From Streptomyces griseus subsp. griseus (lineage in GTDB: Bacteria > Actinomycetota > Actinomycetes > Streptomycetales > Streptomycetaceae): a DNA stretch of 64,000 bases. Where the stretch lies: the NCBI RefSeq assembly GCF_000720255.1, contig NZ_JOJE01000017.1:1-64000 (forward strand), given 5' to 3'. Every line of letters begins with the position of its first letter. Position 1 is the first letter of the stretch. The notes under the pieces were generated by a model. That model ran no database searches. It was not told the DNA's origin and worked only from the letters and a program-made list of their open reading frames with translations. This document shows positions 15,842-25,055 of the stretch, one piece after another. A program made the translations under genes and the position numbers.

Positions 15842-17917
15842 ATGGTTGCACCGGCGGTACTGGCTGCCGCCAGCAAGGCGGCGAAGGTCGCCAAGGCGGC
15901 CAAGGCGGCCAAGGCGGCGGCCCAGGGCGGGAGCGGCCAGGGCGGTGACAAGAACAAGAACAACAAATGGATGTGGATAGCCGGTGGCGTCGGCTGCCTG
16001 CCGATCGCCGGGATCGGCACCCTCGTCCTGGTCCTTCTGGGAGGCCTCATCGGGGGCGTGGGCGCCGGCGCCGCCGCGGCTTCCTGCGACGACTACGCCG
16101 ACAACGCCGACGCCGGCAACACCGGTGACGCGGCGGCCACCAATCCGATCATGCCGGCCGGCAAGATGTACATGCCGAGCGGGACCGCGCGCAACGAGAT
16201 ACCGCCGAAGATGATCCTCGCCGCGATGCGCGCCGCCGCCCGCTACGACGGCCTCGACTGGACGCTCATCGCCGGGCAGATGTACCAGGAGACCAAGTAC
16301 GGCCAGGACAAGTCGGCCGCGCCCGGAGGCAAGAACTCCCTCGGCTACATGGGCATCCTGCAGTTCGGCAAGCCGGCCTGGACGGACTACGGCGCCGACG
16401 GCAACGGCGACGGCGAGAAGGACCTGTACAACATCGACGACGCCGCCTGGGCCGCCGCCAACTTCCTGCACGCCAAGAAGGCCGAGACCGCCCCCTTCAA
16501 GGCGCTTCAGACCTATTCCGGCTCCACTGCCTCCAACACGATCTACCCGCGTGTCGTCCTCACCCAGGCCGCCCGCTACCGCGGGACGCTCACCGGGGAC
16601 CAGGCCCTCGTCAAACGCTGGTACGCCCACCTGAAGGAGACCATCGAGAAGAACCCCGACTTCCCCACCCTCGGGCAGCAGTCGGACATCCCCGAGCCGG
16701 TCGGCAACAACGCCCAGCCCGGTTCGGCTCTCAGCATCTCCGCGACCCCGGCCCGTTCCTGGTCGACGCCCCCGCTGGATGCCGGCAACGGTGACGACAC
16801 CACCACCGCGATGTCCCTGGCCGCGTACAGCGCCGACGCGACGACCGTGTCCTTCCCCCTGGCCAAGAAGCCCACCACCGGCAAGGACTGGCAGTGGCCG
16901 ATGAAGCAGGGCACCTACACGATCGGCACCCCTTACCACCAGAACGGGCGCATGTGGAGCCTCGGATACCACACCGGCCTCGACCTGGTGGCTTCCAGCG
17001 GCACCCCGATCTACGCCCCGGCCGACGGCAAGGTCGTCCACGCGGGCCCCGGTGGCTCGTACGGGAACATGACCAAGATCCAGCACGCGGGCGGTGTCGT
17101 CACGCTCTACGCCCACCAGACCTCGATCAAGGTGTCCGTCGGCCAGACGGTCGAGCGCGGTCAGCAGATCGGCACGGTCGGGGCGACCGGCAACGTCACC
17201 GGGCCGCACCTGCACTGGGAAGTTCTGGTCCCCGGCGTCGACAACCCGTTCGTGGGCGGCCAGGACCAGGGCCCGGGCATGGTCGACCCGCAGGAGTGGA
17301 TGAAGGGCAAGGTCACCGCCAACCCCGACTACGGCACCGTGCCGGGATCCGACGAGAGCAGCAGGGACGCGCAGTACGCCGACTGTGCCAAGGACAACGG
17401 CGGGGCACCGGTGTCGCCCGACGGCGCAGGAGCCTCCGGCGTCATCCCCGACTCCGACGACCCCATCATCCGCGCCGTCCTCGGCTGGGCCCAGCGCGGC
17501 ATCGGAGTCCCGTACGTGTTCGGTGCTCCCCGGCTGCAGGGCGAGAACCCGACCAGCTTCGACTGCTCGAGCTTCACGCAGTGGGCGTACTACATGGCCA
17601 GCGGCGGGAAGATCGACATTGGCACGACGACCTACACGCAGGAGCCCTACCTCAAGAAGTACGAGGTGTCGCTGTCCGAGGCACAGCCCGGCGACGTCAT
17701 CTTCTTCCGGCCGGAGGGCAACGGGCACTCGGGTCACGTCGGCCTGGTGTGGGACCCCAAGGGCCACAAGATCATTCACGCCCCGCGCCCGGGCCAGTCG
17801 GTCAAGTTCAGTACCTGGGACGTCCAGGACGAGATCACCGGCGTCTACCGCGTCCCGATCCCCAAGGGAACGGACCCGGTCGAGGGCGACGGAACGGACA
17901 GCGAAAAGGGAGCATGA
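15842..17917 (+). CDS. Three-domain cell-wall hydrolase: transglycosylase, M23 peptidase, NlpC/P60
   Basis: 691 residues. A Lys/Ala-rich N-terminus precedes one membrane helix (VGCLPIAGIGTLVLVLLGGLIGG). Domain 1 (about 110-270) is lytic-transglycosylase-like, with a likely catalytic Glu in QMYQETKYG near residue 150 and GYMGILQFG. Domain 2 (about 340-470) is an M23 LytM-type peptidase with YHTGLDL near 376 and HLHWE near 456, the zinc ligands. Domain 3 (about 530-680) is NlpC/P60 with DCSSF (Cys near 575) and GHSGHVGLVW (His near 632). Such enzymes open peptidoglycan for secretion machines, the role of VirB1 or of NlpC/P60 hydrolases in Gram-positive conjugation. Its stop overlaps the next start. 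Confidence 0.9.
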   Translation: MVAPAVLAAASKAAKVAKAAKAAKAAAQGGSGQGGDKNKNNKWMWIAGGVGCLPIAGIGTLVLVLLGGLIGGVGAGAAAASCDDYADNADAGNTGDAAATNPIMPAGKMYMPSGTARNEIPPKMILAAMRAAARYDGLDWTLIAGQMYQETKYGQDKSAAPGGKNSLGYMGILQFGKPAWTDYGADGNGDGEKDLYNIDDAAWAAANFLHAKKAETAPFKALQTYSGSTASNTIYPRVVLTQAARYRGTLTGDQALVKRWYAHLKETIEKNPDFPTLGQQSDIPEPVGNNAQPGSALSISATPARSWSTPPLDAGNGDDTTTAMSLAAYSADATTVSFPLAKKPTTGKDWQWPMKQGTYTIGTPYHQNGRMWSLGYHTGLDLVASSGTPIYAPADGKVVHAGPGGSYGNMTKIQHAGGVVTLYAHQTSIKVSVGQTVERGQQIGTVGATGNVTGPHLHWEVLVPGVDNPFVGGQDQGPGMVDPQEWMKGKVTANPDYGTVPGSDESSRDAQYADCAKDNGGAPVSPDGAGASGVIPDSDDPIIRAVLGWAQRGIGVPYVFGAPRLQGENPTSFDCSSFTQWAYYMASGGKIDIGTTTYTQEPYLKKYEVSLSEAQPGDVIFFRPEGNGHSGHVGLVWDPKGHKIIHAPRPGQSVKFSTWDVQDEITGVYRVPIPKGTDPVEGDGTDSEKGA

Positions 17918-19362
17918 ACCAACCGATGAAGCGTCATCTTCTCCATGTCACAGGGGCGTTGTTGTCTCTTGGGCTGGTCGCGGGCTGTGGCGGAAGCGAT
18001 GACGCCGGGAAGGCCGGCCCGACCGGGAGGGCGACGCCCGGGGGGTCACCGTCCGCTGCCGAGCCGAAGGGCCCCGCCTACCGGGGCGCGGCGCTGCCCG
18101 GTATGGCTCGTGAACCCGCGTGGAGCCTGAGCGCCGACAACCGCACGGGATGCCCCGGCGATCCCGTCGAGCGGGCCACGAGCAAGGTCATCGGGGACGA
18201 CTCCCAGACGTGTGTGCTCGGCGACGCCGTCGTCCTCACCGAGGACCTGACGGAGTACCCCGACAACACGGGCGGCACACCGCAGGAGTACCGCTTCCGG
18301 GCACGCCTCCTCGACGCGGCCACGGGCGAGGAACGCAAGTCGATCGACGTGAAGATCCCCGCCGAGGGATGGTCGAGCGACCGCGACCTCGTGCCCGCCG
18401 AGTTCATCACCGTCGGCCGGTGGAAGGACGGCACGCCGGCCCTTCTGGTCGTCGACGGCGAGGCGATCGCGGCGAGCGGCCTGAAGAAGGAATCGGTCAG
18501 GACCACGTACACCATGTACGCCCCCTCCGGCGAGAAGCTGGGCAGCTCGTCCTACGACGGCGAGGACCACACCGATCTCACCGCCGAGGCCGGTCACGTG
18601 CTTCTGAAGGAGGGGAGCGATCGCGGTTCCTACGCTCCTCTCGGCGGCGGGGCCACCGTTCAGGTCCTGGACAGGTGGGAGGACCAGGCCCCGATCGGTC
18701 CGGGCTTCGGTTATCGCGTGGTGACGTCCTTCGCCGAGTTCGACGTGAGCGGTGAACGGCTCAAGGTCAGTGACCGGCTCACCGGCAAGGAGCTGTGGAG
18801 CACCGAGGACATCGCCCTGCCCGCCTCGGTCGCGGCGCAGACGCCGGACGGCGACCGGCCGGCAGCCACCCTCTACCCTCTCGCCGGGGACAAGGGCCTG
18901 CTCGCCTGGGGCCTGAAGGACGACACCTACGACGCACTCCTCACGGTGGTCGACCTCAGGACCGGCCGCACTCTCGTGGAAGGCCCCAGGACCGACCTCG
19001 ACCCCAATGACGCGCACGAGGCGGTCGTCGCCGTGTCCCCGGACGGCAAGGGCGTCGTCACCCAGTTCGGCGGGGGCGCCGTCGCCTGGAACCCCGAGAC
19101 GGGCGACGAATTGTGGCGGCAGGAGGAGGACGAGCAGGACATCGAGCCGGTGGGTCTGCCGAGCGCCGACGTCCTGTACGCCTCGGTGAGCGGCATGGGG
19201 CTCTCAGCGCTCGACATGCGGTCCAAGAAGGTCCTCGCCTCCGGCCTCGACCCCAGCACGCCCTTGAACCAGGACGTCGACGCCCTGCAGTGCACGTCCG
19301 ATGGCCACAGTGTGCTGGCGACCAGTGAGGGCGTGTTCGTCTTCGCTCCGGAAGAAGCCTGA
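17914..19362 (+). CDS. Secreted lipoprotein with PQQ-like beta-propeller features
   Basis: 482 residues from ATG 17914 (ribosome-binding site AAAGGGAG), overlapping the hydrolase stop as ATGA. The leader ends in LVAGC with Cys25, a lipoprotein signal. The mature protein has repeated blade-like motifs such as LTGKELWSTED, GAVAWNPETGDELWRQEEDE and YASVSGMGLSALDMRSKKVL, in which G-x-x-x-W or D-x-x-T-G-x-x-x-W recur as in PQQ-type propellers. It probably scaffolds other envelope components. Translational coupling to the hydrolase implies a joint function. Confidence 0.75.
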   Translation: MNQPMKRHLLHVTGALLSLGLVAGCGGSDDAGKAGPTGRATPGGSPSAAEPKGPAYRGAALPGMAREPAWSLSADNRTGCPGDPVERATSKVIGDDSQTCVLGDAVVLTEDLTEYPDNTGGTPQEYRFRARLLDAATGEERKSIDVKIPAEGWSSDRDLVPAEFITVGRWKDGTPALLVVDGEAIAASGLKKESVRTTYTMYAPSGEKLGSSSYDGEDHTDLTAEAGHVLLKEGSDRGSYAPLGGGATVQVLDRWEDQAPIGPGFGYRVVTSFAEFDVSGERLKVSDRLTGKELWSTEDIALPASVAAQTPDGDRPAATLYPLAGDKGLLAWGLKDDTYDALLTVVDLRTGRTLVEGPRTDLDPNDAHEAVVAVSPDGKGVVTQFGGGAVAWNPETGDELWRQEEDEQDIEPVGLPSADVLYASVSGMGLSALDMRSKKVLASGLDPSTPLNQDVDALQCTSDGHSVLATSEGVFVFAPEEA

Positions 19363-19409
19363 CCGAACCCCCAGTCGGCTCAGAAAGTCCAGAAAGGACG
19401 GACCCGCGG

Positions 19410-21140
19410 GTGACCGCAGAACAGAAGAGGAAGCCCCGCGCCGAGGACGACTGGACGTTCGAGATCGCCATCGTCGTCGCGATCGTCCTGTTGTGCGGGG
19501 CCGGTGCCTGGCTGGCCGCCAAGGTGGGGGCCGGCTTCGCGGACGCGCCCGCGCCGCCCTCCGATCCGCTGTCGTTCCTCGTGGCGGTGGTGAAGGGGGA
19601 CTACAGCTGGCCGGGGTCGGCGGCCAGTGCCGTCGCCGCCGGGGAGGCTCTCGTGCTCGGGATCCTCGGGCTCGCGGTATACCGGGTGCGGCAGCGCCTC
19701 CGGAACAAGCCGAAGGTGGACGGGGCCGCGCAGCATCTCGCGAAGGGTGAGGAGCTCGGGAAGCTCACCATGAAGGGTGCGGCGGCCACCGCCGAGCGGC
19801 TCGGGGTGCGGGCGTCCACGCCCGGTGTGTTCATCGGGCGGTCCGTCAGGGGCAGGCAGCCGCTGTTCGGGTCGTACGAGGACATGCACGTCGACATCTG
19901 GGGGCCGAGGACGGGCAAGACGACCCGGCGGGCGATCCCGGCCATTCTCGACGGGCCCGGGGCCGTCCTGGTCACCTCCAACAAGCGGGACATCGTCGAC
20001 GCGACGCGCGGGCCGCGGTCCGCGCGCGGCCCGGTGTGGGTGTTCGACCCGCAGCAGGTCGCCGCGGAGGTGCCCAGCTGGTGGTGGAACCCGCTGTCGT
20101 ACGTCACCGACGTGGCGAAGGCGCGGAAGATGGCCGACCACTTCGCCTCGGGCTCGCGGGACGCGGGCGCCTCGACCGACGCCTTCTTCGACCCGGCCGG
20201 ACAGGACCTGCTGGCCAATCTGCTGCTCGCCGCGGCCGGCGCCAAGGCGCCGGTCACCCAGATCTACACCTGGCTGTCCAACCCCAAGGACGACACCCCG
20301 GAGCGGATCCTGCGCGGCGCCGGGCACACCATGGCCGCCGACGGTCTCGCCGGTGTCATCAACGCGCCGGAGAAGCAGCGCAGCGGTATCTACGGTGTCG
20401 CCCAGCAGATGGCGTCCTGCCTGATCAACCCCGAGGTCAACCGCTGGGTGACCCCGCCCGCCGACCCGCACGCCCCCGAGTTCGACCCGCACGCGTTCGT
20501 CCGCACCGGCGGCACGCTGTACTCGCTGTCGCGGGAGGGCCGGGACAGCGCCGGTCCGCTGGTCACCGCGCTCACCGTCGCGGTCGTGGAGGCGGCGGAG
20601 GAGTACGCCACCACCCAGCGCGGCGGGCGCCTCCCGCTGCCCCTGGTTGGCGTCCTCGACGAGGCCGCCAACGTCTGCCGCTGGCGCTCCCTGCCCGACC
20701 TGTACTCCCACTACGGCTCCCGCGGCATCATCCTGATGACGATCCTGCAGTCCTGGGCGCAGGGCATCGAGGTGTGGGGCGAGCGCGGCATGGAGAAGCT
20801 GTGGTCGGCCGCGAACGTCCGCGTCTACGGCGGTGGCGTCTCCGACACCCGTTTCCTGGGCGATCTGAGCGAGCTGGCGGGCGAGGTCGAGCTGCGGGAG
20901 TTCCAGACGAGCCGGGAGTCGGAGTTCGGCGGCTGGTCCGGCAACCGCACGGTCAGCGAGTCCACCCGGCGCGAGAGGGTGCTCCAGGTGTCGGACCTCG
21001 GCGCGATGCCCCCGGGGCGGGCCCTGGTCCTCGCCTCCGGCACCAAGCCGGTGCTGGTCGAGACGATCCCGTGGTGGGAGGGGCCGTACGCCGGTGAGGT
21101 GCAGGCGTCGCTGAAGAAGTACGACCCGGGGGCGCGTTGA
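19410..21140 (+). CDS. TraG/VirD4-like type IV coupling ATPase
   Basis: 576 residues from the GTG at 19410. Two N-terminal membrane helices (FEIAIVVAIVLLCGAGAWLAA and a second near residues 70-90) are followed by a Walker A motif WGPRTGKTTRRAIPAIL near residue 167 and Walker B-like LVGVLDEAANVC near 415, then LPDLYSHYGSRGIILMTILQ and NVRVYGGGVSDTRFL, which fit the TraG/VirD4 C-terminal domain. Coupling proteins bring DNA or protein substrates to the channel. It ends the rightward operon. A dedicated coupling protein makes an active DNA or protein transfer system more likely than a simple pilus. Confidence 0.85.
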   Translation: MTAEQKRKPRAEDDWTFEIAIVVAIVLLCGAGAWLAAKVGAGFADAPAPPSDPLSFLVAVVKGDYSWPGSAASAVAAGEALVLGILGLAVYRVRQRLRNKPKVDGAAQHLAKGEELGKLTMKGAAATAERLGVRASTPGVFIGRSVRGRQPLFGSYEDMHVDIWGPRTGKTTRRAIPAILDGPGAVLVTSNKRDIVDATRGPRSARGPVWVFDPQQVAAEVPSWWWNPLSYVTDVAKARKMADHFASGSRDAGASTDAFFDPAGQDLLANLLLAAAGAKAPVTQIYTWLSNPKDDTPERILRGAGHTMAADGLAGVINAPEKQRSGIYGVAQQMASCLINPEVNRWVTPPADPHAPEFDPHAFVRTGGTLYSLSREGRDSAGPLVTALTVAVVEAAEEYATTQRGGRLPLPLVGVLDEAANVCRWRSLPDLYSHYGSRGIILMTILQSWAQGIEVWGERGMEKLWSAANVRVYGGGVSDTRFLGDLSELAGEVELREFQTSRESEFGGWSGNRTVSESTRRERVLQVSDLGAMPPGRALVLASGTKPVLVETIPWWEGPYAGEVQASLKKYDPGAR

Positions 21141-21299
21141 GGTCCTGGCCGTACCACTTGCCCGTCCTCGTGTGAACCGTCCGGGCGCCGGTCTTCCCTC
21201 GCTCTCCCCGGTGTCTCCCCAGGGTCTGCACGCGTCGAGCGGAGTGTGATGTTGCCATCTCGTTAAGTGGTATGGCTTGACGCCGCTGGTCGCCGCCGC

Positions 21300-21317
21300 G
21301 TTGTCTTTTCAGACAAC
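21300..21317. promoter_or_regulatory. Palindrome upstream of the sugar-binding lipoprotein gene
   Basis: GTTGTC and GACAAC are exact inverted repeats around TTTTCA, about 55 bases before the next ATG. It could be an operator for a sugar-responsive repressor or a small hairpin. Confidence 0.35.
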
Positions 21318-21371
21318 TGGGTCGGAGTCTCGCACCCATGTCCGGAACGTACCTGTGAAGTGAGCCCCCGC

Positions 21372-22475
21372 ATGCGTCGTATCGCCATATCCGTGGCAGC
21401 GTCCACGTTGATCCTCTCGCTTGCCGGCTGCGGCATGCTGAACGCGACGGGGGACAGCGCAGACGCCAGCCCGACCAAGGGCAACGACATCACGGTGGGC
21501 GTGCTGATGCCGGAGAAGACGAACACGCGGTACGAGGAGTTCGACTACCCCATCATCAAGAGGAAGGTCGCCGCCCTCACCCAGAACCAGGGCAGGACGG
21601 TCTACGCGAACGCCGGCTCCAAGGTGCAGACCCAGGTGAGCCAGATGCAGAAGATGATCGACGACAAGGTCGACGTCATCCTGCTCGACGCCGTCGACTC
21701 GCACAAGATCGCGGACATGGTGCAGAAGGCCAAGGACGCGGGCATTCCCGTCATCGCCTACGACCGGCTCGCCGAAGGCCCGATCGACGCGTACGTCTCC
21801 TTCGACAACGAGCTCGTCGGCGAGGTGCAGGGCCGTTCCCTGCTCGAGGCACTGGGCACCGCCGACGCCTCCGACAAGATCGTCATGGTGAACGGCTCGC
21901 CCACCGACCCCAACGCGGGGCAGTTCAAGCAGGGCGCGCTCTCCGAGCTCAACGGCAAGGTGACCATCGCCGAGTCGTTCGACACCGCGGACTGGGACCC
22001 GGAACTCGCCGAGTCCAACATGACCAAGGCGATCGACAAGCTCGGCAAGGGCGACATCGCCGCCGTCTACTCCGCCAACGACGCCATGGCCGGCGGCATC
22101 ATCAAGGCCTTCGAGAAGGCGGGCGTGAGCGAACTGCCCCCGATCACCGGCCAGGACGCGGAGCTGTCGGCGGTGCAGCGGATCGTCAGCGGCGAGCAGT
22201 ACATGAGCGTCTACAAGCCCTACCCCGGTGAGGCCGAGGCCGCCGCGGAGATGGCCGTCGCCAAGATCCAGGGCAAGGACATCCAGTTCGACGCCCTCAC
22301 CCGCGACAAGGTCGACAGCCCCACCCAGAAGGACATCCCCGCGCAGCTGGTCTCCGTGGTCGCCCTGACGAAGAGCAACATCAAGACCACCGTGGTCGCG
22401 GACGGCATCTACAAGGTGTCCGACATCTGCACGCCGAAGTACAAGGCGGCCTGTGCGTCGATCGGCCTGAAGTAG
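21372..22475 (+). CDS. Sugar ABC transporter substrate-binding lipoprotein (XylF/ChvE type)
   Basis: 367 residues from ATG 21372. The signal MRRIAISVAASTLILSLAGC carries a lipobox with Cys20. The mature protein reads ITVGVLMPEKTNTRYEEFD at its start and contains DVILLDAVDSHKIADMV, IPVIAYDRLAEGPIDAYVSF and IAAVYSANDAMAGGIIKAF, all hallmarks of periplasmic-binding-protein type 1 sugar receptors of the D-xylose/ChvE branch. It binds a sugar outside the membrane and normally delivers it to an ABC transporter. No permease or ATPase gene is adjacent, so it either uses a remote transporter or acts as a sensor. It ends in a strong terminator. Confidence 0.9.
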   Translation: MRRIAISVAASTLILSLAGCGMLNATGDSADASPTKGNDITVGVLMPEKTNTRYEEFDYPIIKRKVAALTQNQGRTVYANAGSKVQTQVSQMQKMIDDKVDVILLDAVDSHKIADMVQKAKDAGIPVIAYDRLAEGPIDAYVSFDNELVGEVQGRSLLEALGTADASDKIVMVNGSPTDPNAGQFKQGALSELNGKVTIAESFDTADWDPELAESNMTKAIDKLGKGDIAAVYSANDAMAGGIIKAFEKAGVSELPPITGQDAELSAVQRIVSGEQYMSVYKPYPGEAEAAAEMAVAKIQGKDIQFDALTRDKVDSPTQKDIPAQLVSVVALTKSNIKTTVVADGIYKVSDICTPKYKAACASIGLK

Positions 22476-22508
22476 GCCCCGGGAGCCAGGTACCCCAGCA
22501 GGGCGCCA

Positions 22509-22541
22509 GGGGGCACGCCGGTGTGACACCGGCGTGCCCCC
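22509..22541 (+). terminator. Strong hairpin terminator after the sugar-binding protein gene
   Basis: GGGGGCACGCCGGTGT and its exact complement flank a single central base, so a stem of up to 13 pairs with a small loop can form. It lies 34 bases after the stop codon. The rest of the gap to 22788 has no feature I can support. Confidence 0.8.
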
Positions 22542-22788
22542 TGTCGTCGTCTCCGCGCCGTCCGCGTTGTCGTCCGAGCGGTGCTCCGGGTTCCGGGTTC
22601 CGGGGTGCGGTCCGCGGGTAGCGTCCCTCTCCATCAGCATGGTGGGAGGTGGCGGACGGAGGCCGGGAGGAAGCGGTGGACATCGGGACTTCTCGCCGCT
22701 CGTCGCCGGAGGAGCCGTGTTGCGGAGCAGGTCCGTGCCGCGCATAGTTGCGCTGCGGAAGAGGCGGAAACCGGGGGTGGGACGGTCG

Positions 22789-23829
22789 ATGGCCGGGCAC
22801 GGGACGGAAGGGCATCCCCACGGTGCTGACCGACTGTGCGAGGCCGGGGAGCGGGTGTACTCCCGGGCGGTACGGCGGGGCAGGGTGCCGCGGCACGACG
22901 CCGACGCGGTGCCGTGCCTGCTGGAACTCGCCATGCTCCACCCGGACCCCGACGACATGGACTGGCTGGTGCCGACCTCCCCGCAGGAGGTCATGACCCG
23001 GCTGCTGCGCGCGGTGCACGACGAGGTCAGCGCCAGCCAGCGGCGGGTGGGTTCGGCGGTGGAGGCCGTGGAGCGCTACTCCGGTCTGGGCGTCCACCCT
23101 CCGGCGGCCGGCGCCTGGGAGGGCACCGCGATCCGGGTCCTGGACGGACTGACCCGCATCCAGGCGGCGATGGACGAGGCGACCCAGGCGTGCACCACGG
23201 AGGTGCTGACGGTGCAGCCCGGCGGGATCCGCCGCGAGCACGAGCTCTCCGAGGGGCTGCACCGGGCGCTCGCGCTGCGCGGCCGGGGCGTGCGGATGCG
23301 CGACCTCTACAACCACGTGGCCCGGCACGGCCAGGGCCTGCTCAACTACCTGGAGCTGATGGGGGACGCGGTGGAGGCCCGTACCCTCGACGAGGTCATC
23401 GACCGGCTCATCCTCTTCGACCGCACGGTGGCCTTCATCCCCGCCAACGCCGAGCACACGATGGCGCTGGAGCTGCGCCATCCGGCCCTGATCGCCTATC
23501 TGGTGACGGTCTTCGAGCGTCTGTGGCGTCTCGCGGTCCCCTTGACGGCACCCCTTCCGGCCACCGGCATCGAGGGCATCTCCCACCGCGAACAGTCCAT
23601 CGCCGCCCTGCTCGCGGAGGGGCACCAGGACGCGGTCATCGCCGAGCGCCTCGGCATCAGCGTCCGCACCTGCCGGGCCCACATCGCCCGGCTCTCCGAG
23701 ACCCTCGGCGCCGCCAGCCGCACCCAGTTGGGCGTGCGCATCGCCCAGGTCGGCCTGGACGGCCCGCACCGGGTGGGCGACCCGGTGCCGGTCAGCCTTC
23801 CCGCTCCAGAATCCCCGAGCGGGCGATGA
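22789..23829 (+). CDS. LuxR-type regulator, paralogue 1 of 3
   Basis: 346 residues from ATG 22789. The C-terminus has a LuxR/NarL helix-turn-helix: ISHREQSIAALLAEGHQDAVI followed by AERLGISVRTCRAHIARLSETLGAASRTQLG. The N-terminal 250 residues are a sensor-like region with EVLTVQPGG, RMRDLYNHVARHG, VEARTLDEVIDRLI, DRTVAFIPAN and ALELRHPALIAYL, shared with the two genes that follow. It lacks a phospho-receiver domain, so it probably responds to a ligand. It converges on the next gene, overlapping its end by 38 bases. Confidence 0.85.
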   Translation: MAGHGTEGHPHGADRLCEAGERVYSRAVRRGRVPRHDADAVPCLLELAMLHPDPDDMDWLVPTSPQEVMTRLLRAVHDEVSASQRRVGSAVEAVERYSGLGVHPPAAGAWEGTAIRVLDGLTRIQAAMDEATQACTTEVLTVQPGGIRREHELSEGLHRALALRGRGVRMRDLYNHVARHGQGLLNYLELMGDAVEARTLDEVIDRLILFDRTVAFIPANAEHTMALELRHPALIAYLVTVFERLWRLAVPLTAPLPATGIEGISHREQSIAALLAEGHQDAVIAERLGISVRTCRAHIARLSETLGAASRTQLGVRIAQVGLDGPHRVGDPVPVSLPAPESPSGR

Positions 23830-24760
23830 GGAACCCGAGCTGGGCCCGGCTCTCGCTGCCCAGGGTGGCCGCCAGTTTGGCGATGTGGACCCGGGCGGTA
23901 CGGACGTTCATGCCGAGGCGTTCGGCGATGACGGTGTCCGTGTGGCCCTCGACCAGCAGGGCGGCGATGGCCCGCTGACGGGGTGTGACACCGTCCAGGG
24001 TGGGCTGCTGGACGGCCTCCGGGTGCATGGGCGTGGCCAGGCGCCACAGGCGCTCGAAGGTGGTGACGAAGTAGTCGACCAGCGCCGGGTGCCGGACCTC
24101 CAGGGCGAGCGTACGGTCCTTGTTCGCCGGGATGAAGGCCACGGTCCGGTCGATGACCAGCAGCCGATCGGTGATCTCGTCGAGGCTGCGCGCCTCCACG
24201 TCGCCGCTCAGCCACTCGTAGCGGGCCAGCACGGTGGGGGAGTGGCGCATCGTGTGCTGGTAGAGCGTGCGGATACGGCCGCCGCGGTCGAGGAGGGCCT
24301 GGTCGCGGGCCATGGCGTCGGTGAGGATCGCCGCGGGTTTGCCGACGTAGCTGATGTGGGGCTGGATGGCGAGGAGTTCCCGGGAGGCGTCGGCCATCGT
24401 CTGCGTGATGGCCAGGTTGATCGGGCCGCGGCCGCTGAGGAGGTTGATCGCGGGCGTGCCCCCGGCCGGGGCGCGGCCGCCGCCGAGCCGCAACAGGGGC
24501 TCGAACGCGTCGACGAGCTGTGCCTCACGCCGCCGCTCCCGGGCGATCCGGTCCTCGGAGGTCCGCAGGTGCCGGTGGAGGGCGACGGCGGGCGCGAGGG
24601 GCTCCAGCCGGCCCGGGTCGTCCACGGCAGGGTGCAGCAGGCCGAAGGCGAGCAGACAGGGCGCCTCGTGCGCTTCCTCGACGGGGATCCGCCCCTGCCG
24701 CAGCGCCCGCTCGTACAACCGGCTCCCGGCACCGCACAACTCCTCCACCCCGTGCGCCAC
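23792..24760 (-). CDS. LuxR-type regulator, paralogue 2 of 3
   Basis: I start this gene at the GTG at 24760, giving 322 residues, close to its paralogues (346 and 327). The frame stays open to a GTG at 25054, one base after the stop of the upstream regulator, but that extension is low complexity and crosses a 56-base duplication that is out of frame, so it looks non-conserved. The core has HGVEELCGAGSRLYERAL, EARSLDEITDRLLVIDRTVAFIPAN and LEVRHPALVDYF, and the helix-turn-helix is VTPRQRAIAALLVEGHTDTVI plus AERLGMNVRTARVHIAKLAATLG. It follows paralogue 3 on the same strand, so the two may be cotranscribed. Confidence 0.8.
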   Translation of the reverse strand: MAHGVEELCGAGSRLYERALRQGRIPVEEAHEAPCLLAFGLLHPAVDDPGRLEPLAPAVALHRHLRTSEDRIARERRREAQLVDAFEPLLRLGGGRAPAGGTPAINLLSGRGPINLAITQTMADASRELLAIQPHISYVGKPAAILTDAMARDQALLDRGGRIRTLYQHTMRHSPTVLARYEWLSGDVEARSLDEITDRLLVIDRTVAFIPANKDRTLALEVRHPALVDYFVTTFERLWRLATPMHPEAVQQPTLDGVTPRQRAIAALLVEGHTDTVIAERLGMNVRTARVHIAKLAATLGSESRAQLGFLIARSGILEREG

Positions 24761-24822
24761 ATGCCCGCCACCCGCCTGACTCCCCGGCTCACGCACGCCT
24801 GCGGTGCTCTGGTGGGCTGGGG

Positions 24823-24934
24823 GCTGGTTTCCCGGCTGGTGTGTGGCGGTGGTGCCCTCGTCGGCTGCCGCCCCGCTGGCTGGTTTCCCGGCTGGTGTGT
24901 GGCGGTGGTGCCCTCGTCGGCTGCCGCCCCGCTG
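24823..24934. repeat. Exact 56-base tandem duplication
   Basis: Two copies, 24823-24878 and 24879-24934, are identical. The period is not a multiple of three, so the copies are read in different frames within the open frame upstream of regulator 2. This argues for a recent duplication in a region under little coding constraint. Confidence 0.9.
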
Positions 24935-25055
24935 GGGCGTTGTCGCGCCGCCTGGTTCGTCCTCGGCCCCGCTTCCCGGCTCGGGCACCGCCCCGCTCGC
25001 CGGCCCGCCCACGGGCCCCGCGCGGCGCCCCCCGTCGTCCTGGCTGTCCGTCACC

